This document shows, piece after piece, positions 10,667 through 20,619 of a stretch of DNA of 64,000 nt. The notes under the pieces were generated by a model. It had not been told where the DNA came from and ran no database searches. It saw only the letters and a program-made list of their open reading frames with translations. This DNA is from Symbiodinium natans (lineage: Eukaryota > Sar > Dinophyceae > Suessiales > Symbiodiniaceae), in contig CAJNDS010002599.1 in assembly GCA_905221605.1 (NCBI GenBank), positions 1 through 64,000 of the forward strand, written 5' to 3'. The translations under genes and the position numbers were made by a program. How positions within the stretch are numbered: the first letter of the stretch is position 1; each line of letters starts with the position of its first letter.

Positions 10667-10895
10667 TGAGTGCATTAACAAGCTGGATCCAGGAGTCAAA
10701 GGGCACCTCATGAATTTCTTCAGTTCTATTGCAGCCCTCTCCAGCGAGTGCAGCAGGAATTGCGATAAGATCACAGACCAGCTTGCCAACGTTCTGGAAG
10801 GAATGATCGAGACTGCAGTGCAAACAACACAGAGCGTGGCTGCAGGAGAACCTCTGGAGCAGTGTGCTAGAAGCCAAGCTGCTGCAGCCCTTTGA
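10667..10895 (+). CDS. Unrecognised coding fragment in an intron
   Basis: Open frame of about 75 codons from just after a TAG (near 10664) to a TGA at 10893; first internal ATG at 10710. It includes SSIAALSSECSRNCDKITDQ and then an amphipathic helix-like stretch. Codon use looks protein-like and unlike the repeats around it. It may be an exon or a gene fragment captured in the intron; family not recognised. Confidence 0.4.
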
Positions 10896-11694
10896 GCCAA
10901 CCTTGGCATCCCAGCTCCTGTGCACATGCTAGGGTGTACGGCTTCGGGTTGCCGATGCAGACCCTGGTCTAGACTCATACCCTACAGGCGCCGCTTTAGG
11001 GCCCTCAACCCCAGAAACTCTAGGCTGCCCAGCGCAACCCAAAAAGCGCGAAACGAAAAGTCTATGGGGTTTAGGGTTTAGGGTTTAGGGTTTAGGGTTT
11101 AGGGTTTAGGGTTTAGGGTTTAGGGTTTAGGGTTTAGGGTTTAGGGTTTAGGGTTTAGCCCCTAAACTTTCCCGAAGCCCTGGGCCCCGGAGCCCTAATT
11201 CAGGAGTGGTTTTTGGGGTTTCAGGTTGAGGTTTAGAGCTTCAGGGCTTAGAGGGCGTCGAAGGCTTTAGGGTTTAGACTTTACCTGTAACCCCAACCCC
11301 CGAGGCTCGTAGATGTTTTCCTGCCCTGCAGGGGCGCAATTCCCAACTCCTGAAATGGTAGGCCCAAAACCCGGTTTAGAGTTTAGGGTTTAGGGTTTAG
11401 GATTTAGGGTTTAGGGTTTCGGGTTTAGGGCAAAACCAGTCAAGCTCAAGCTGTCAGCCATGAGCCCTGTAGCCACAAAGGCCGGATAGCTTACAGGCCG
11501 TGGCCCTTGTTCTGTCCAGTGTATTTCCTGAAGTTTGGGGCCCTAAGCCTCAAACCATCCTAAACCCTTAAGCCCTCAAAACATACAGATCTGTATATGC
11601 ATGTATATATATATATATATGTATACATGTGTATATATATATATATATATGTATGTATCTACATATATATATATGTATATATCACCTCCACCTT

Positions 11695-11798
11695 TTAAAG
11701 GGTTGTGATGTGTGGGCCCTTAATTCGTACAGGGTATATAAGGGGCATATAAGGGTACCCTTTTAAGGGCCCATATTGAAGGACCATGTAACTACCCT
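11695..11798. mobile_element. Family D element, copy 3
   Basis: Contains TTTTAAAGGGTTGTGATGTG, GGGTATATAAGGGGCATATA and the right end GAAGGACCATGTAACTACCC. The left terminus merges into the TA microsatellite. Confidence 0.6.
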
Positions 11799-11830
11799 AA
11801 GACTGAGCCTATGTTGAGCTTAGGGTCTAC

Positions 11831-12037
11831 TACTTGGAGGTTCATGGTACTTATAACCGTACTTATAACTGCACTTATAACCATCTCAGGGCACTTAGGG
11901 GGGGGGGCTTGTAAGTGGGGTATAAGTACAGTTATAACCCCAAACCCAAAACCCTGAACCCTGAACCCTAAACCCTGAACCCTAAACCCTAAACCCTAAA
12001 ACCTGCTAAGTACGGTTATAGTTGGTTAGCTTTCCAA
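11831..12037. mobile_element. Family B element carrying a telomere array
   Basis: Left end TACTTGGAGGTTCATGGTAC. The right part is CTAAGTACGGTTATAGTTGG and TTCCAAG. About 60 bp of C-type repeat (11941-12000) lies inside the right arm, so an array sits within the element. Confidence 0.65.
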
Positions 12038-12066
12038 GACCCAAGAAGCCCAGAAAGCGAGAGCAG

Positions 12067-12116
12067 GTGGACGGACGGTGGGTGTGTGCGGCCGGCTATG
12101 GAGGCCCGGGTTGCAG
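12067..12116 (+). CDS. S2 exon (GRWVCAAGYGG)
   Basis: Acceptor GAGCAG, frame VDGRWVCAAGYGGPGC, donor GCAG|GTGTCGG. W-x-C-x-x-G-Y-x-G matches S2 exons at 20553, 33803 and 53915. It leaves in phase 2 and can join the S3 exon at 13663. The donor heptamer GTGTCGG also occurs after the islands at 33803 and 30084. Confidence 0.75.
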
Positions 12117-13662
12117 GTGTCGGGGTTTAGGGTTTAGGGTATAGGGTTTAGGGTTTAGGGTTCAGGGTTTAGGGTTTAGGGTTTAGGGTTCAGGGTTTAG
12201 GGTTTAGGGTTTAGGGTAATCAGGGTTCAGGGTTTAGGGTTTAGGGTTTCGGGATTCGGGATTTCAGGGCGCAGGGCTTAACACTCCCAAGGTTTATTTT
12301 GTGTAGCTTACCTCAGAGTCTTACAAGGGGAGATTTTTACCATTTGCCCATGAACAGCAGATTCAAAAAACAAAAACTAGGTTGTGGGGTCTTCCCGGAA
12401 GATATTGGTAAGTAGGAAAGCGGAAGCTGCGTGAGAAGGAGGGAAGCGGATCGATGGGTATACGCTTGAGGACATTGCCGGACATGGGGCAGAGGTTGGT
12501 ACCGTTTGTACAGGATGTGCTTGTTCATGGTGAAGAGATACAATGCCATGAAATCAAAGCTGTTTTGATGTGCAAGTTGTTGCCTGTGTTCTTCTCAGAT
12601 GTCCCGAATCTGACATATGTAGATCAGAGGAGCCTATAGAGACTACGACTACGACCCCCGCCCCCCCTAAACCCTGGACCCTAAACCCCAAACCCTAAAC
12701 CCTAAACCCTAAACCCTAAACCCTAAACCCTAAACGCACTGAAGCCCCCCTATCCCCCCCCCCCCCCCCCCCCCAAGGTACAGCCTCGATCTCCTGCTGG
12801 CGAACCAGCCGCTTTCCCAGCCTGGGACACCCTGTTTGGAGCCCTAAACCCTAAACTCTAAACCCTAAACCCTAATTCAAGGGTTTAGGGCTTAGGCCCC
12901 TGAACTCTGGGACTCGGGACCCAAAACTCTAAACCTAAGCCCTAAACTCCCTAAGCCTGAAGCCTTGAAGTATGTAGCCCGAAGCCCAAGGAACCAGTAC
13001 CTTTGGCAGCCAAACCCTAAATTCCCCTAAATCGGGTCTTGTTGGGGATTGGGGTTTAGGGTCGATAGGGTTCGAGGTGTATTGTTCAGAAGTGGCCATG
13101 GTTTCAGAATATTTCTGAGAGTTTTGGGGCGGAACGGCTCTTCTTTGCCCAGAACAGGGGAAGGGCAAGTTACAGTTCAGGGTTGGGGTCGTTCTTCTGT
13201 CTCACATTCGCAATGCAGCTGCGAAGTTTGCATAGACTCAACTGATTTGCTGTTGAGGAGCCTGATATTTCAGCAGGACACCATATCTTTTGCTATATGT
13301 GGGTTTACGAAAACCAGGGACCCCTAATATAAATCCCCAAATAGTAGGATTCCATAAGTATCCTTCATGTCGTAAAATAGCGACTCAGCAAGCTTGAAAC
13401 CTCCCTCTCTGGAGCCCTGGACCTAAACGCCTCGACCCCTAAACCTTCCTAAACCCCAAACCCCAAACCCCAAACCCTAAACCCTAAACCCTAAACCCTC
13501 AACCTTAAACCCTAAACCCTAGTACCCTAAACCCTACAGTAGTACCCTAAACCCTAAACCCTAAACCCTAAACCCTAAACCCTAAACCCTAAACCCTAAA
13601 CCCTAAACCCTAAACCCTAAACCCTAAACCCTAAACCCTAAACCCTAAACCCTAAACCCTAG
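12117..13662 (+). other. Intron with nested fragment and long C-type array
   Basis: G-type array (12125-12260), a coding-like fragment (12454-12639), C-type array (12666-12736), C homopolymer (12752-12774), a 65-base C-flanked island (12777-12841) of unclear coding value, mixed repeats, a left end of family C (about 13301) and a near-perfect C-type array (13441-13662). Confidence 0.6.
12454..12639 (+). CDS. Small open frame in an intron, uncertain
   Basis: 61-codon frame with ATG, including GQRLVPFVQDVLVHGEEIQC and a C-terminal KLLPVFFSDVPNLTY. It lies in unique sequence and looks more protein-like than the flanks. No family recognised and no exon partners identified. Confidence 0.3.
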   Translation: MGIRLRTLPDMGQRLVPFVQDVLVHGEEIQCHEIKAVLMCKLLPVFFSDVPNLTYVDQRSL

Positions 13663-13758
13663 TCCCAAGCCAGGCAATGACCCCACGGACTGCCGGCTGA
13701 ACATCACGCTGAGTGGCTGCCTCCCGCTGCAGCCGCGGGGGGCTCGGAGTGCGAGGGG
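13663..13758 (+). CDS. S3/S4 exon (DCRLNITLSGC)
   Basis: The acceptor may be the CTAG of the last array unit (13661-13662); a CCAG at 13673 is the alternative. Frame PGNDPTDCRLNITLSGC, then LPLQP. It corresponds to the end of S3 and start of S4 (L-x-G-C), like DCTLDVHLTGC at 48014. Entry in phase 1 would join the 12067 exon in frame. Right boundary near GAGGGG|GTTAGG. Confidence 0.65.
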
Positions 13759-14522
13759 GTTAGGGTTCAGGGTTTAGGGTTTAGGGTTCAGGGTTTAGGG
13801 TTTAGGGCTTAGGGTTTAGGGTTTAGGGTTTAGGGTTCAGGGTTTAGGGTTTAGGGTTTAGGGTTGAGGGTTTAGGGTTTAGGGTTTAGGGTTTTGTGGA
13901 TACGTGGCCTGATCCACTGGCATTTAGGGTTGACTGTTTTTGAGGGATCTTGGGCCTTGCCTCGCCCTATATTATTCTACCCTTCCCCCCCCCGCCCCCG
14001 CCCTAAACCCTAAACACCTAAACCCTAAACCCTAAACCCCAAACCCTAAACCCTTTGCAAGCAAGCTAGGGAATGGCTTGCGATATGATTCGAGGTTGTA
14101 TCGCGATTTTTTGGCAAATACTGGTGAGTGTAGATTAGCTGGTGTCCTTCTGGGGATGCTAGTGCTCGTAATTCATAAAGCCATACTTCCTCTCCCAGTC
14201 CCAAGCCCTGACGCCTCGTCCCCCCATTTAAGCTCGACACGCTGCCGGGTTTCTGGCTTCGGGGGTAGCACAAAAGCCGTCACCCGTCATCACGGTTATG
14301 GTTCTGCCGGTACGATGACTGGGATGTTTGATGAAATCGGCTGCTGAGTTCCTAAACTGTTGAGCCCTAGAAGCCTTCTGGATTCCCCCCCTCCCCCCCT
14401 CCCCCTTCAACCACCCAAAGCCCCAGCTGCGCTCCCTCACAACCCGAAAACCCGAATACCCTAAACCCTAAACCCTTAACCCTAAACTCTAAACCCTAAA
14501 CCCTAAACTCCCAACCCTCAAG
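13759..14522 (+). other. Intron with G-type array and unique core
   Basis: G-type array (13759-13893), T-rich unique sequence, C-type units (14003-14055), then about 300 bp of unique sequence with an 89-codon open frame (14078-14347) that I cannot support as a gene. C-type repeats (14445-14515) precede the next exon. Confidence 0.55.
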
Positions 14523-14603
14523 GTGCACGGCGCCCGTGGTAGACCAGTGCTCCACCTATGTGCCGGCGCGGGGCCCCAGCATATGCAGCATTGTTCAGGG
14601 GGC
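14523..14603 (+). CDS. S4 second-half exon (CTAPVVDQC)
   Basis: Acceptor CTCAAG, frame CTAPVVDQCSTYVPARGPS. It matches the C-x-x-P-x-x-D-x-C part of S4, in order after the exon at 13663. The donor may be TAT|GTGCCGG (14560) or GGC|GTGTAGG (14604). Confidence 0.65.
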
Positions 14604-15040
14604 GTGTAGGGCTGAGGTTTATAAGGTTTTGGGGTTTCGGGTTTCGGGTTTCGGGTCTAGGGTTTAAGGTTTAGGGTTTAGGGTTTGGGGTTTGGGGTTT
14701 AGGGTGTTCACAATCCCGCCCCCGCTCTCCTCCTCCAATGCACCTTCGATGCAGACAGCCCCTGGGTGGCGGTGCCATTATGTGTCCATGAGATCCTCCG
14801 CCGCTGCTCGGGAAGACGCCTTAAACCTGAAGCCCTCAACCCTTCAACCCTAGAAAACCTAAACCCCAAACCCAAAAAACCTAAATTCCCAAAATCCTGA
14901 ACCCCTAAACCTCAACCCTAAACCATAACCCTACCCCCCCCAAACCCTAAACACCTGACCCTAAGAACCTAAGCCCCTAAACCCTAAACCCTAAACCCTT
15001 GACCAGAAAAACCTAAGCCCCTAAACCCTAAATCGCCGAG
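14604..15040 (+). other. Intron: G-type, unique, C-type
   Basis: G-type array (14604-14707), unique sequence (14708-14821) whose frame CTFDADSPWVAVPLC might be another exon although it has no C-type array before it, then degenerate C-type repeat (14822-15035). Confidence 0.5.
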
Positions 15041-15109
15041 GATGACTGCTCCAATCTTCCCGCCGGCTCGTCCTGCTATGTCTTCTGCGCGCGGCCGCCG
15101 CGGCTTGGG
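15041..15109 (+). CDS. S5 exon (CSNLPAGSSCYVFC)
   Basis: After GCCGAG the frame reads DDCSNLPAGSSCYVFCARPP: C-x-x-L-P-x-G-x-x-C-x3-C, the S5 signature, in order after the S4 exons. The end lies in a G-rich run near 15110. C-type repeat before, G-rich decayed repeat after. Confidence 0.7.
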
Positions 15110-15702
15110 GGGGCCCGCATGGATTCCTGGGGATTTTCCGGGTTTGGGGTCTCCTCCAATTCCGAAACCACAAAATTTCGAGTTTAGGTTTGGGGTCGGG
15201 TTAGAGCCTTAGTTAGCGTTCTCGGGGGAGGGCATCGGTCTAGCTTCCTCCGGTCATCTCAGGGTTTAGGGTGGTTTTCGGGTTTCTGGGGTCTCAGGGT
15301 TTTAGGGGGTTTGCTTTTTGGGGTTTGCATGGCTCTCGTTGAGCTCGAAAGAATGATCTGATTATTGAGAAACATGGGCAACCTGAACCCCCCCAAAAAG
15401 GGAATAAGGGTATATACTACTGGGGCACCCCAGGACAGATAAAAACCATCTTCTTTTTTTCTCCTAGTACAAGGCAACTGTCAGTTTTCCCATCAACCTT
15501 AGCAGTGTCAAACGGCCGATGCTACGTGACGAGGCTGCGCAAGAAAGCCCTAAACCCTAAACCCTAAACCCTAAACCCTAAACCCTAAACCCTAAACCCT
15601 AAACCCTAAACCCTAAACTCTAAACCCTAAACCCTAAACCCTAAACCCTAAAACGCTGCCTGGGCACCCTCGGAGAGGCTTCATACAAAGCATCAGTTTA
15701 GG

Positions 15703-15849
15703 TTACTTGGAGGTTCATGGCACTTAGTAACCAATTATAACTGTACTTATAACCCAAATTATAACTATATTAGGGCACTTAAGGGGCTTATAAGTACAGT
15801 TATAAGTACAGTTCTAATTGGTTACTAAGTACCATGAACCTTCAAGTAA
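15703..15849. mobile_element. Family B palindromic element, copy 2
   Basis: TTACTTGGAGGTTCATGGTA pairs with TACCATGAACCTTCAAGTAA. The interior is rich in ACTTATAA and ATTATAACTG blocks that also pair. About 147 bp, MITE-like. Best-preserved copy with 16037 and 40580. Confidence 0.85.
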
Positions 15850-16036
15850 GTGCACAGCCCCACGCCTAAGCCGTAGAATCCTCGGCAGTAGAACCCCCCT
15901 CAAGCCCCAAAGCCCTGAAGACGAAGCCCTAAAACCCTACACCTTCAGCTCAAGGCCCCCTGCCCCCACATCCCCCTCTAAACCCCCCAAGACGCCAAAA
16001 ACCCTAAAAGCCTCTAAACCCTCAGATCTCAGCCAC

Positions 16037-16182
16037 TACTTGAAGGTTCATGGTACTTATTAAACAATTATAACTGTACTTATAACCCAAATTCTAACCA
16101 TATTAGGGCACTTAAGGGGCTTATAAGTACAGTTATAAGTACAGATACAATTGGTTATTAAGTACCATGAACCTTCAAGTAA
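16037..16182. mobile_element. Family B palindromic element, copy 3
   Basis: TACTTGAAGGTTCATGGTAC and GTACCATGAACCTTCAAGTA are perfect inverted ends; AGCCACT before and AAGCCACT after suggest a short target duplication. Confidence 0.85.
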
Positions 16183-16512
16183 GCCACTAAGCCACTAAGC
16201 CATGAAGCCATCAAGCCTTTGTTGCCCCGCAAGCCCTACAAGCCACCCTCAGCCGCAAAGCCTAAACCCCAAACTCAACCCAACGGGTTTAGGATTTAGG
16301 GTTTAGGGTTTAGGGTTTAGGGTTTAGGCTCTAGGGTTTAGGGTTTAGGGTTTAGGGTTTAGGGTTTAACCCCAAGCCCCAAACCCAAAGCTCCAGTCCC
16401 AGACCCCAAAACCAAACGCCAGGCCCGCAACTTCCGGATAGACGAGAGCAGCCAACAGTTCCCCAGGGCCGGGCTCGTAGCCCCTCACAGCTCCTAAAGG
16501 ATCTGGGGGTGT

Positions 16513-16770
16513 ATACGTTTAGGGGTTAAGGGTAGGGGTTAGAGGTTTAGGGGTTTAGGGGTTTAGGGGTTTAGGGGTTTAGGGGTTTAGGGTTTAGCGG
16601 TTTAGGGGTTTAGGGGTCTAGGGGTTTAGGGGTTTAGGGGTTTAGGGGTTCAGTGTTTAGGAGGGGTTTAGGGGTTCAGGGTTTAGGGCCAGGGGTTTTG
16701 GGGGTTCAGGAGGGGTTCTGGGATTCAGAGCTTAGGGGTTAGAAAGGGGTTTTCAGGGTTTAGGGGTTGA
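16513..16770. repeat. 8-bp GGGGTTTA variant array
   Basis: Local homogenised variant of the telomere unit with an extra G, most regular at about 16545-16660, decaying rightward. Confidence 0.75.
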
Positions 16771-17163
16771 ATCTCGGGGTTCAGGGTTGCGTTCATTAGG
16801 GTTGCTTACCATGCCGCGCCGTTTATAGAACTCTTTCATGTGAATCGGGGCGCGTAAGGTTGACAGCCCCTCCACCCTCCAGAGGGTAAAGGGTTTTGGG
16901 CTGAGCTCGCACCCTACAAGACCGGACAGTCCGCAGTAGCTTCGGCCGGTTGATGTTTCAGAGGCTTGGGCAGGAGAGGTTCCCGTAGGTTTAGGGTTTA
17001 GGGTTTAGGGTTTAGGGTTTAGGGTTTAGGGTTTAGGGTTTAGGGTTTAGGGTTTAGGGTTTAGGGTTTAGGGTTTAGGGTTTAGGGTTTAGGGGTAGTT
17101 AAGGGTTCAGGGATTTGGGGGGGGGTTAGGGTGCAAAGGTGCACCCTACACCCTGAACCTCAG

Positions 17164-17224
17164 GTCACCATCTCAGACGACGAGGTCCCAAACATTACGC
17201 AAGTGGCACCGGCCGCTTGGCAAG
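17164..17224 (+). CDS. Possible S3 exon (NITQV)
   Basis: Acceptor CCTCAG, frame VTISDDEVPNITQVAPAAW, resembling the I-T-Q-L end of S3 (33998, 54811) but without cysteines. GTGGCACC at 17202 is a possible donor. It may be a diverged or decayed copy. Confidence 0.4.
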
Positions 17225-17830
17225 AAGCCAAAACCCTAAATCGTGGTAAGGGTTTAGGGTTTAGTGTTTAGTGTTTAGGGTTTAGGGTTTATGGTAACCC
17301 GAAACCCTGAGCGCGAAATCAAGGATTTACTTGGGCTTCCCGTGAGATCAACTGTAGAGCTTGGGGTTTTTTGCGACTTCCGAAAGTTGAACCTGGGGTT
17401 CCATTTAAGGGGTAGGGTTTTTGGGTTTAGGGTTTAGGGTTTAGGGTTTAGGGTTTAGGGTTTAGGGTTCTTCAGGGGGGTAAACGCTGGTAATGGAGGG
17501 GGGGGCACTATTTTTGGCACATTCCCATTCAGGGCGTCCTAGGCGTTGGAGACAAGGAAGCTGCGAATGACGGTGATGGCATGCTCTCAAGGGCCACGGG
17601 TTTAAGGGCACAGCCCAGAAGAAGTTCCACCTTGAGTTTAGGATTTGGGGTTTCGGGTTTAGAGGCATTGGCGATGGAACGATTGAGGCCCTTTACACCA
17701 GAAAGGGCAGCTTTGTAATTCCTAGGTCACTCTTGGGTGCCGGTGGGGGATTCGCAAAAGGTGCCTGAGAATTTCAGGACAGCTCCTTTTTTCCTGCTAG
17801 AGCGCAAGGTCTGGAAGTCGGATTTAGGGT

Positions 17831-17862
<32 letters not shown>

Positions 17863-17973
17863 GGTTGTACCAGACTTCGGCAATCAGTGCAGAGCCGCGG
17901 TTTAGGGTTTGGGGTTTAGGGGGGTTTAGGGCAAAACCCCTGCGCCCTCAACCCTCACCTTCTCGGGCGCAAG
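17225..17973 (+). other. Intron with G-type arrays
   Basis: G-type runs (17235-17300, 17408-17470, 17820-17935), unique sequence (17471-17700), and a family H end (17702-17741). No coding region supported. Confidence 0.5.
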
Positions 17974-18023
17974 ATTCAGAGGAGCCCGTGACAAGCTGTG
18001 TCATCATAGGCACTGGGTCGCAG
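17974..18023 (+). CDS. Possible module exon (EEPVTSCVIIG)
   Basis: GCAAG acceptor, 50 nt, frame SEEPVTSCVIIGTGSQ, donor CAG|GTAGGG. Splice sites are good at both ends. Segment type unclear; it fits an S6/S1 boundary (P-x-x-C-x-I) best. Confidence 0.5.
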
Positions 18024-18127
18024 GTAGGGCTTGGAGTTTAGTCTGCTTGTGTTTTCATGTTTAAAAAGAGTCAAGGCCCCAAGTCTCAGAGCCCCAAGCG
18101 CTAAGTAAGCTTGGACCTGTCTGAAAG

Positions 18128-18188
18128 GAGTGGCTGCGGGAGGGCTCCCGCGTGCCTCATGGCTGGGCCATGTGCCCGGACGGCCGGG
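18128..18188 (+). CDS. Possible S2 exon (GWAMCPDG)
   Basis: Frame EWLREGSRVPHGWAMCPDGR: W-x-x-C-P-D-G resembles S2. Another open frame, SGCGRAPACLMAGPC, would resemble S4 instead. G-type array follows from 18236. Confidence 0.35.
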
Positions 18189-18660
18189 GTCTCGGAATTT
18201 TTTGGGAAGGGGGGGGGGGGGGGTGGGAGGGAGCGGGTCGGGTTTAGGGTTTTAGGGTTCGGGTTTAGGGTTAGGGTTTAGGGTTTAGGGTTTAGGGTTT
18301 AGGGTTTAGGGATTTGGGTTTAGGGTTTAGGGTTTAGGGTTTAGGGTTTAGGGTTTAGGGTTTAGGGTTTAGGGTTTAGGGTTTAGGGTTTAGGGTTTAG
18401 GGTTTAGGGTTTAGGGTTTAGGGTTTAGGGTTTAGGGTTTAGGGTTCACAAGGGTTTAGGGTTTAGGGCTTAGGGTTTGGGCTTAGGGCTTAGGGTTTGG
18501 GCTTAGGGCTTAGGGCTGAGGGTTGGGTTTCCATAGGCTTTAGGGGGGAGAGAAGGACATCTGTCAAATCGGATCTGGCACCCCAAAACCTTATGCTCCA
18601 AACCCTGAACCAGTGTAATGTATTGTATTATAGTCTATTCGCTTTTTGTCTTTCCAGAAG

Positions 18661-18942
18661 CTAGTGGACAACGCCCTCCGTTTTGCAGTCCCAGAATATT
18701 TGCCAATATACATCCGAAGCACCCATGAACATGAAGTCGGCCCCTATACTACTTCTCTTGCGGGTTCCTAGAATGAAAGAGGATGGCAAATATTTTGGAA
18801 TCCCATCATGAATCCCAAACGGCCCGATGATGGCGTCTAGTTTTGGGTACCAGCAGGGCGTGTGACGTTGACATCTGGGTCCTTCTTGGGGTCCACATGG
18901 TAGCCTTTCGAATCTGCACAAAAGACATAAGTCCGAAGCCAA
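18661..18942 (-). CDS. Antisense open frame, uncertain
   Basis: 93-codon frame on the minus strand containing PCWYPKLDAIIGPFGIHDG. It lies in unique sequence, and a + strand frame (LVDNALRFAVPEYLPIYIRS) overlaps it, so the true coding strand, if any, is undecided. No family recognised. Confidence 0.25.
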   Translation of the reverse strand: MASDLCLLCRFERLPCGPQEGPRCQRHTPCWYPKLDAIIGPFGIHDGIPKYLPSSFILGTRKRSSIGADFMFMGASDVYWQIFWDCKTEGVVH

Positions 18943-19219
18943 ACCCTAAACCCTAAACCCTAAACCCTAAACCCTCAACCCTCAACCCTAAACCCGAAAC
19001 CCTAACCCTAACCCCTAACCCCTAACCCCTAAACCCTAAACCCCTAAAGCCTAAAGCCTAAACCCTAAACCCTAAACCCTACCCCCTAAACCCTACCCCC
19101 TAAACCCTACCCTAAACCGCCGAGACAATACGGCTTCTCTACCGCCCGTGAACAGCCCGGACCTAAGATCGCTGGGGCGGAGTTTAGCCGTGGCCCTGTT
19201 CTGCTGAAAGCGTTTATCA

Positions 19220-19336
19220 GGACTAAAGGAGGGACCCTTATAAAGGGACCTTGGCGGTTTTTTGGGGGGGGGTATTTAGTGGCTACTTAGGTATATACTA
19301 TAAGGTATATAAGATCAAGGGTCCCGGTCCCTCCTT
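19220..19336. mobile_element. Family E inverted-repeat element, copy 2
   Basis: GGACTAAAGGAGGGACCCTT at the left, GGTCCCGGTCCCTCCTT at the right, centre GGCTACTTAGGTATATAC. Confidence 0.7.
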
Positions 19337-19900
19337 GGGGTTTTGGGTTTTGGGTTTAGGGTTTAGGGTTTAGGGCTTCTGTGGAGGTTTGGGGGTTTAG
19401 GGTTTGTGCGCTGAGGGTTCAGTAAGGCTGGGGCTCTGAGGCACTTGTGAAGATCCAAATGCCGAAGATCGCCAAACCAAGGCCCCCGAACGACACGAAA
19501 ACCATTCGACCCACAGCTGCAAAAACCGCAAGACACCCCTCAGAAACCCTAAACTCCGAGCCCTACAAGGAAATACTCCTAAACCCATATTAGGAATACG
19601 ATTTACGGATAAGCCCTAAACCCTAAACCCTTAAACCCCCCTAAACCCTAAGCCCTAAACCCTTGCAATCTCTGGGAAGTGCGTGGCTTAAGCGGGTCCA
19701 GGGCTCGCGGGGTTTAGGGCTTTTGGGGTTTAGGGTAAGACAGACCCCCAAAGAGTAGGATTCGCTTAAAACAAGGACCCGAATAAGGTACCCCTAATTT
19801 CGGAACCCCCCCCAATGAACCCTAAACCCCAAACCCTAAACCCTAAACCCAAAACCCTAAACCTGAAACCCTAAATAAGCCCCAAATAAACCCTAAGCAG

Positions 19901-19958
19901 ACAGGTCCGGCACCGCAGTGCGTCCTGCAATGCCCCTACCCCAGCTACGTGCCGCCAG
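19901..19958 (+). CDS. S1 exon (PQCVLQCPYPSYVPP)
   Basis: Acceptor TAAGCAG, frame TGPAPQCVLQCPYPSYVPP. If spliced at a GC donor after CCG CCA G, it joins the exon at 20553 to make P-P-G-Y-R, exactly the S1 P-x-G-Y-x motif. This gives a phase-1 junction that matches the one at 32007/32885. Confidence 0.75.
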
Positions 19959-20552
19959 GCGCGCCATGGGCTTAGGGCTTGCAGGACTTTTTGGTCAGGG
20001 GGTTTAGGGTTTTGGGTTAGGGTTTAGGGTTTTGGGTTTAGGGTTAGGGTTTCGGGTTTATGGTAACCTCTAAGGGTAGTTTCATGGCCCTTAATATAAC
20101 ATCCTTTCAAGGGTTCTGATGTAGCCTTTAATTGTATAGGGCAGATAAGAGGCACGTAAGGGATACCTTTTTAAAGGCCCATACTAAGGGACCATGGAAC
20201 TACCCTGAGATGGCTTAGGGTTCAGGTTTACGGGGTGTAGAGTTTGGGGTTCAGGGTTGAGGTTGAATTTTGGGCTTTGGGGTTTACGGTTCAGGGTATA
20301 GGGTTTACGGTTTGGGTTTTGTCAACTAAGCCGAAAAGCCTGAATGGGGCTGCCATGGCACTGTTACGAACGGCAAACCCATGCACGAGACTCTAAGAAT
20401 CTGGAAGCGTGCCCGATCACCCTAAACCCCAAACCCTAGGTCCTTGTTCCGGGGAGTTTCGTCTAGTGTGTAGGGCAAGAGATCCTGAAACCTCATGAGT
20501 AGTTAGCACCCTAAACCCTAAACCCTGAAAGCTAGCGAAGACTGAGCGTCAG
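19959..20552 (+). other. Intron with family D element
   Basis: G-type repeat, family D copy (20072-20206), degenerate G-type (20215-20330), unique sequence, short C-type runs (20420-20440, 20510-20526). A GC-AG intron by my reading. Confidence 0.6.
20072..20206. mobile_element. Family D inverted-repeat element, copy 4
   Basis: AAGGGTAGTTT plus CATGGCCCTTAATAT pairs with CTAAGGGACCATGG plus AACTACCCT; 135 bp and the most compact copy. Confidence 0.75.
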
Positions 20553-20619
20553 GCTACCGGGACCCCCTGGGCTTCAACCAATGGCGGTGCATGCCAGGCT
20601 ACGCCGGGGGCCCCGGAAG
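20553..20619 (+). CDS. S2 exon (QWRCMPGYAGG)
   Basis: Acceptor GCGTCAG, frame YRDPLGFNQWRCMPGYAGG, donor GGAAG|GTCAAAG. W-x-C-x-x-G-Y-x-G, phase 1 in and phase 2 out, like the exon at 12067. No G-type array follows directly; unique sequence begins instead. Confidence 0.8.

Larger units (their letters stand above)
10089..12066 (+). other. Long intron with four elements and a coding fragment
   Basis: G-type array (10089-10165) and degenerate G-rich sequence; family F (10384-10484); a coding-like fragment (10667-10895); unique C-rich sequence; perfect G-type array (11066-11159); mixed sequence to 11580; TA/GTAT microsatellite (11590-11690); family D (11695-11798); family B carrying a C-type array (11831-12037). 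Confidence 0.6.
15110..17163 (+). other. Long intron with two family B elements
   Basis: Degenerate G-type sequence (15120-15310), unique sequence, C-type array (15547-15652), family B copies (15703-15849, 16037-16182) separated by pyrimidine-rich sequence, G-type array (16287-16367), 8-bp GGGGTTTA array (16513-16770), unique sequence (16771-16985), perfect G-type array (16987-17094). The S6, S1 and S2 pieces expected here were not recognised. Confidence 0.6.
18189..19900 (+). other. Intron with long G- and C-type arrays
   Basis: Poly-G, a long G-type array (18236-18530), unique sequence with an antisense open frame (see 18661), C-type array with variants (18941-19112), a unique island, family E (19220-19336), mixed unique sequence, and short C-type arrays (19612-19665, 19812-19870). 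Confidence 0.6.

Noticed and set aside
14715-14821. Frame CTFDADSPWVAVPLC as an extra module exon
   Set aside because: It lies directly after a G-type array without a clean acceptor, and order would place it between S4 and S5 where it matches neither; left as an open possibility only.
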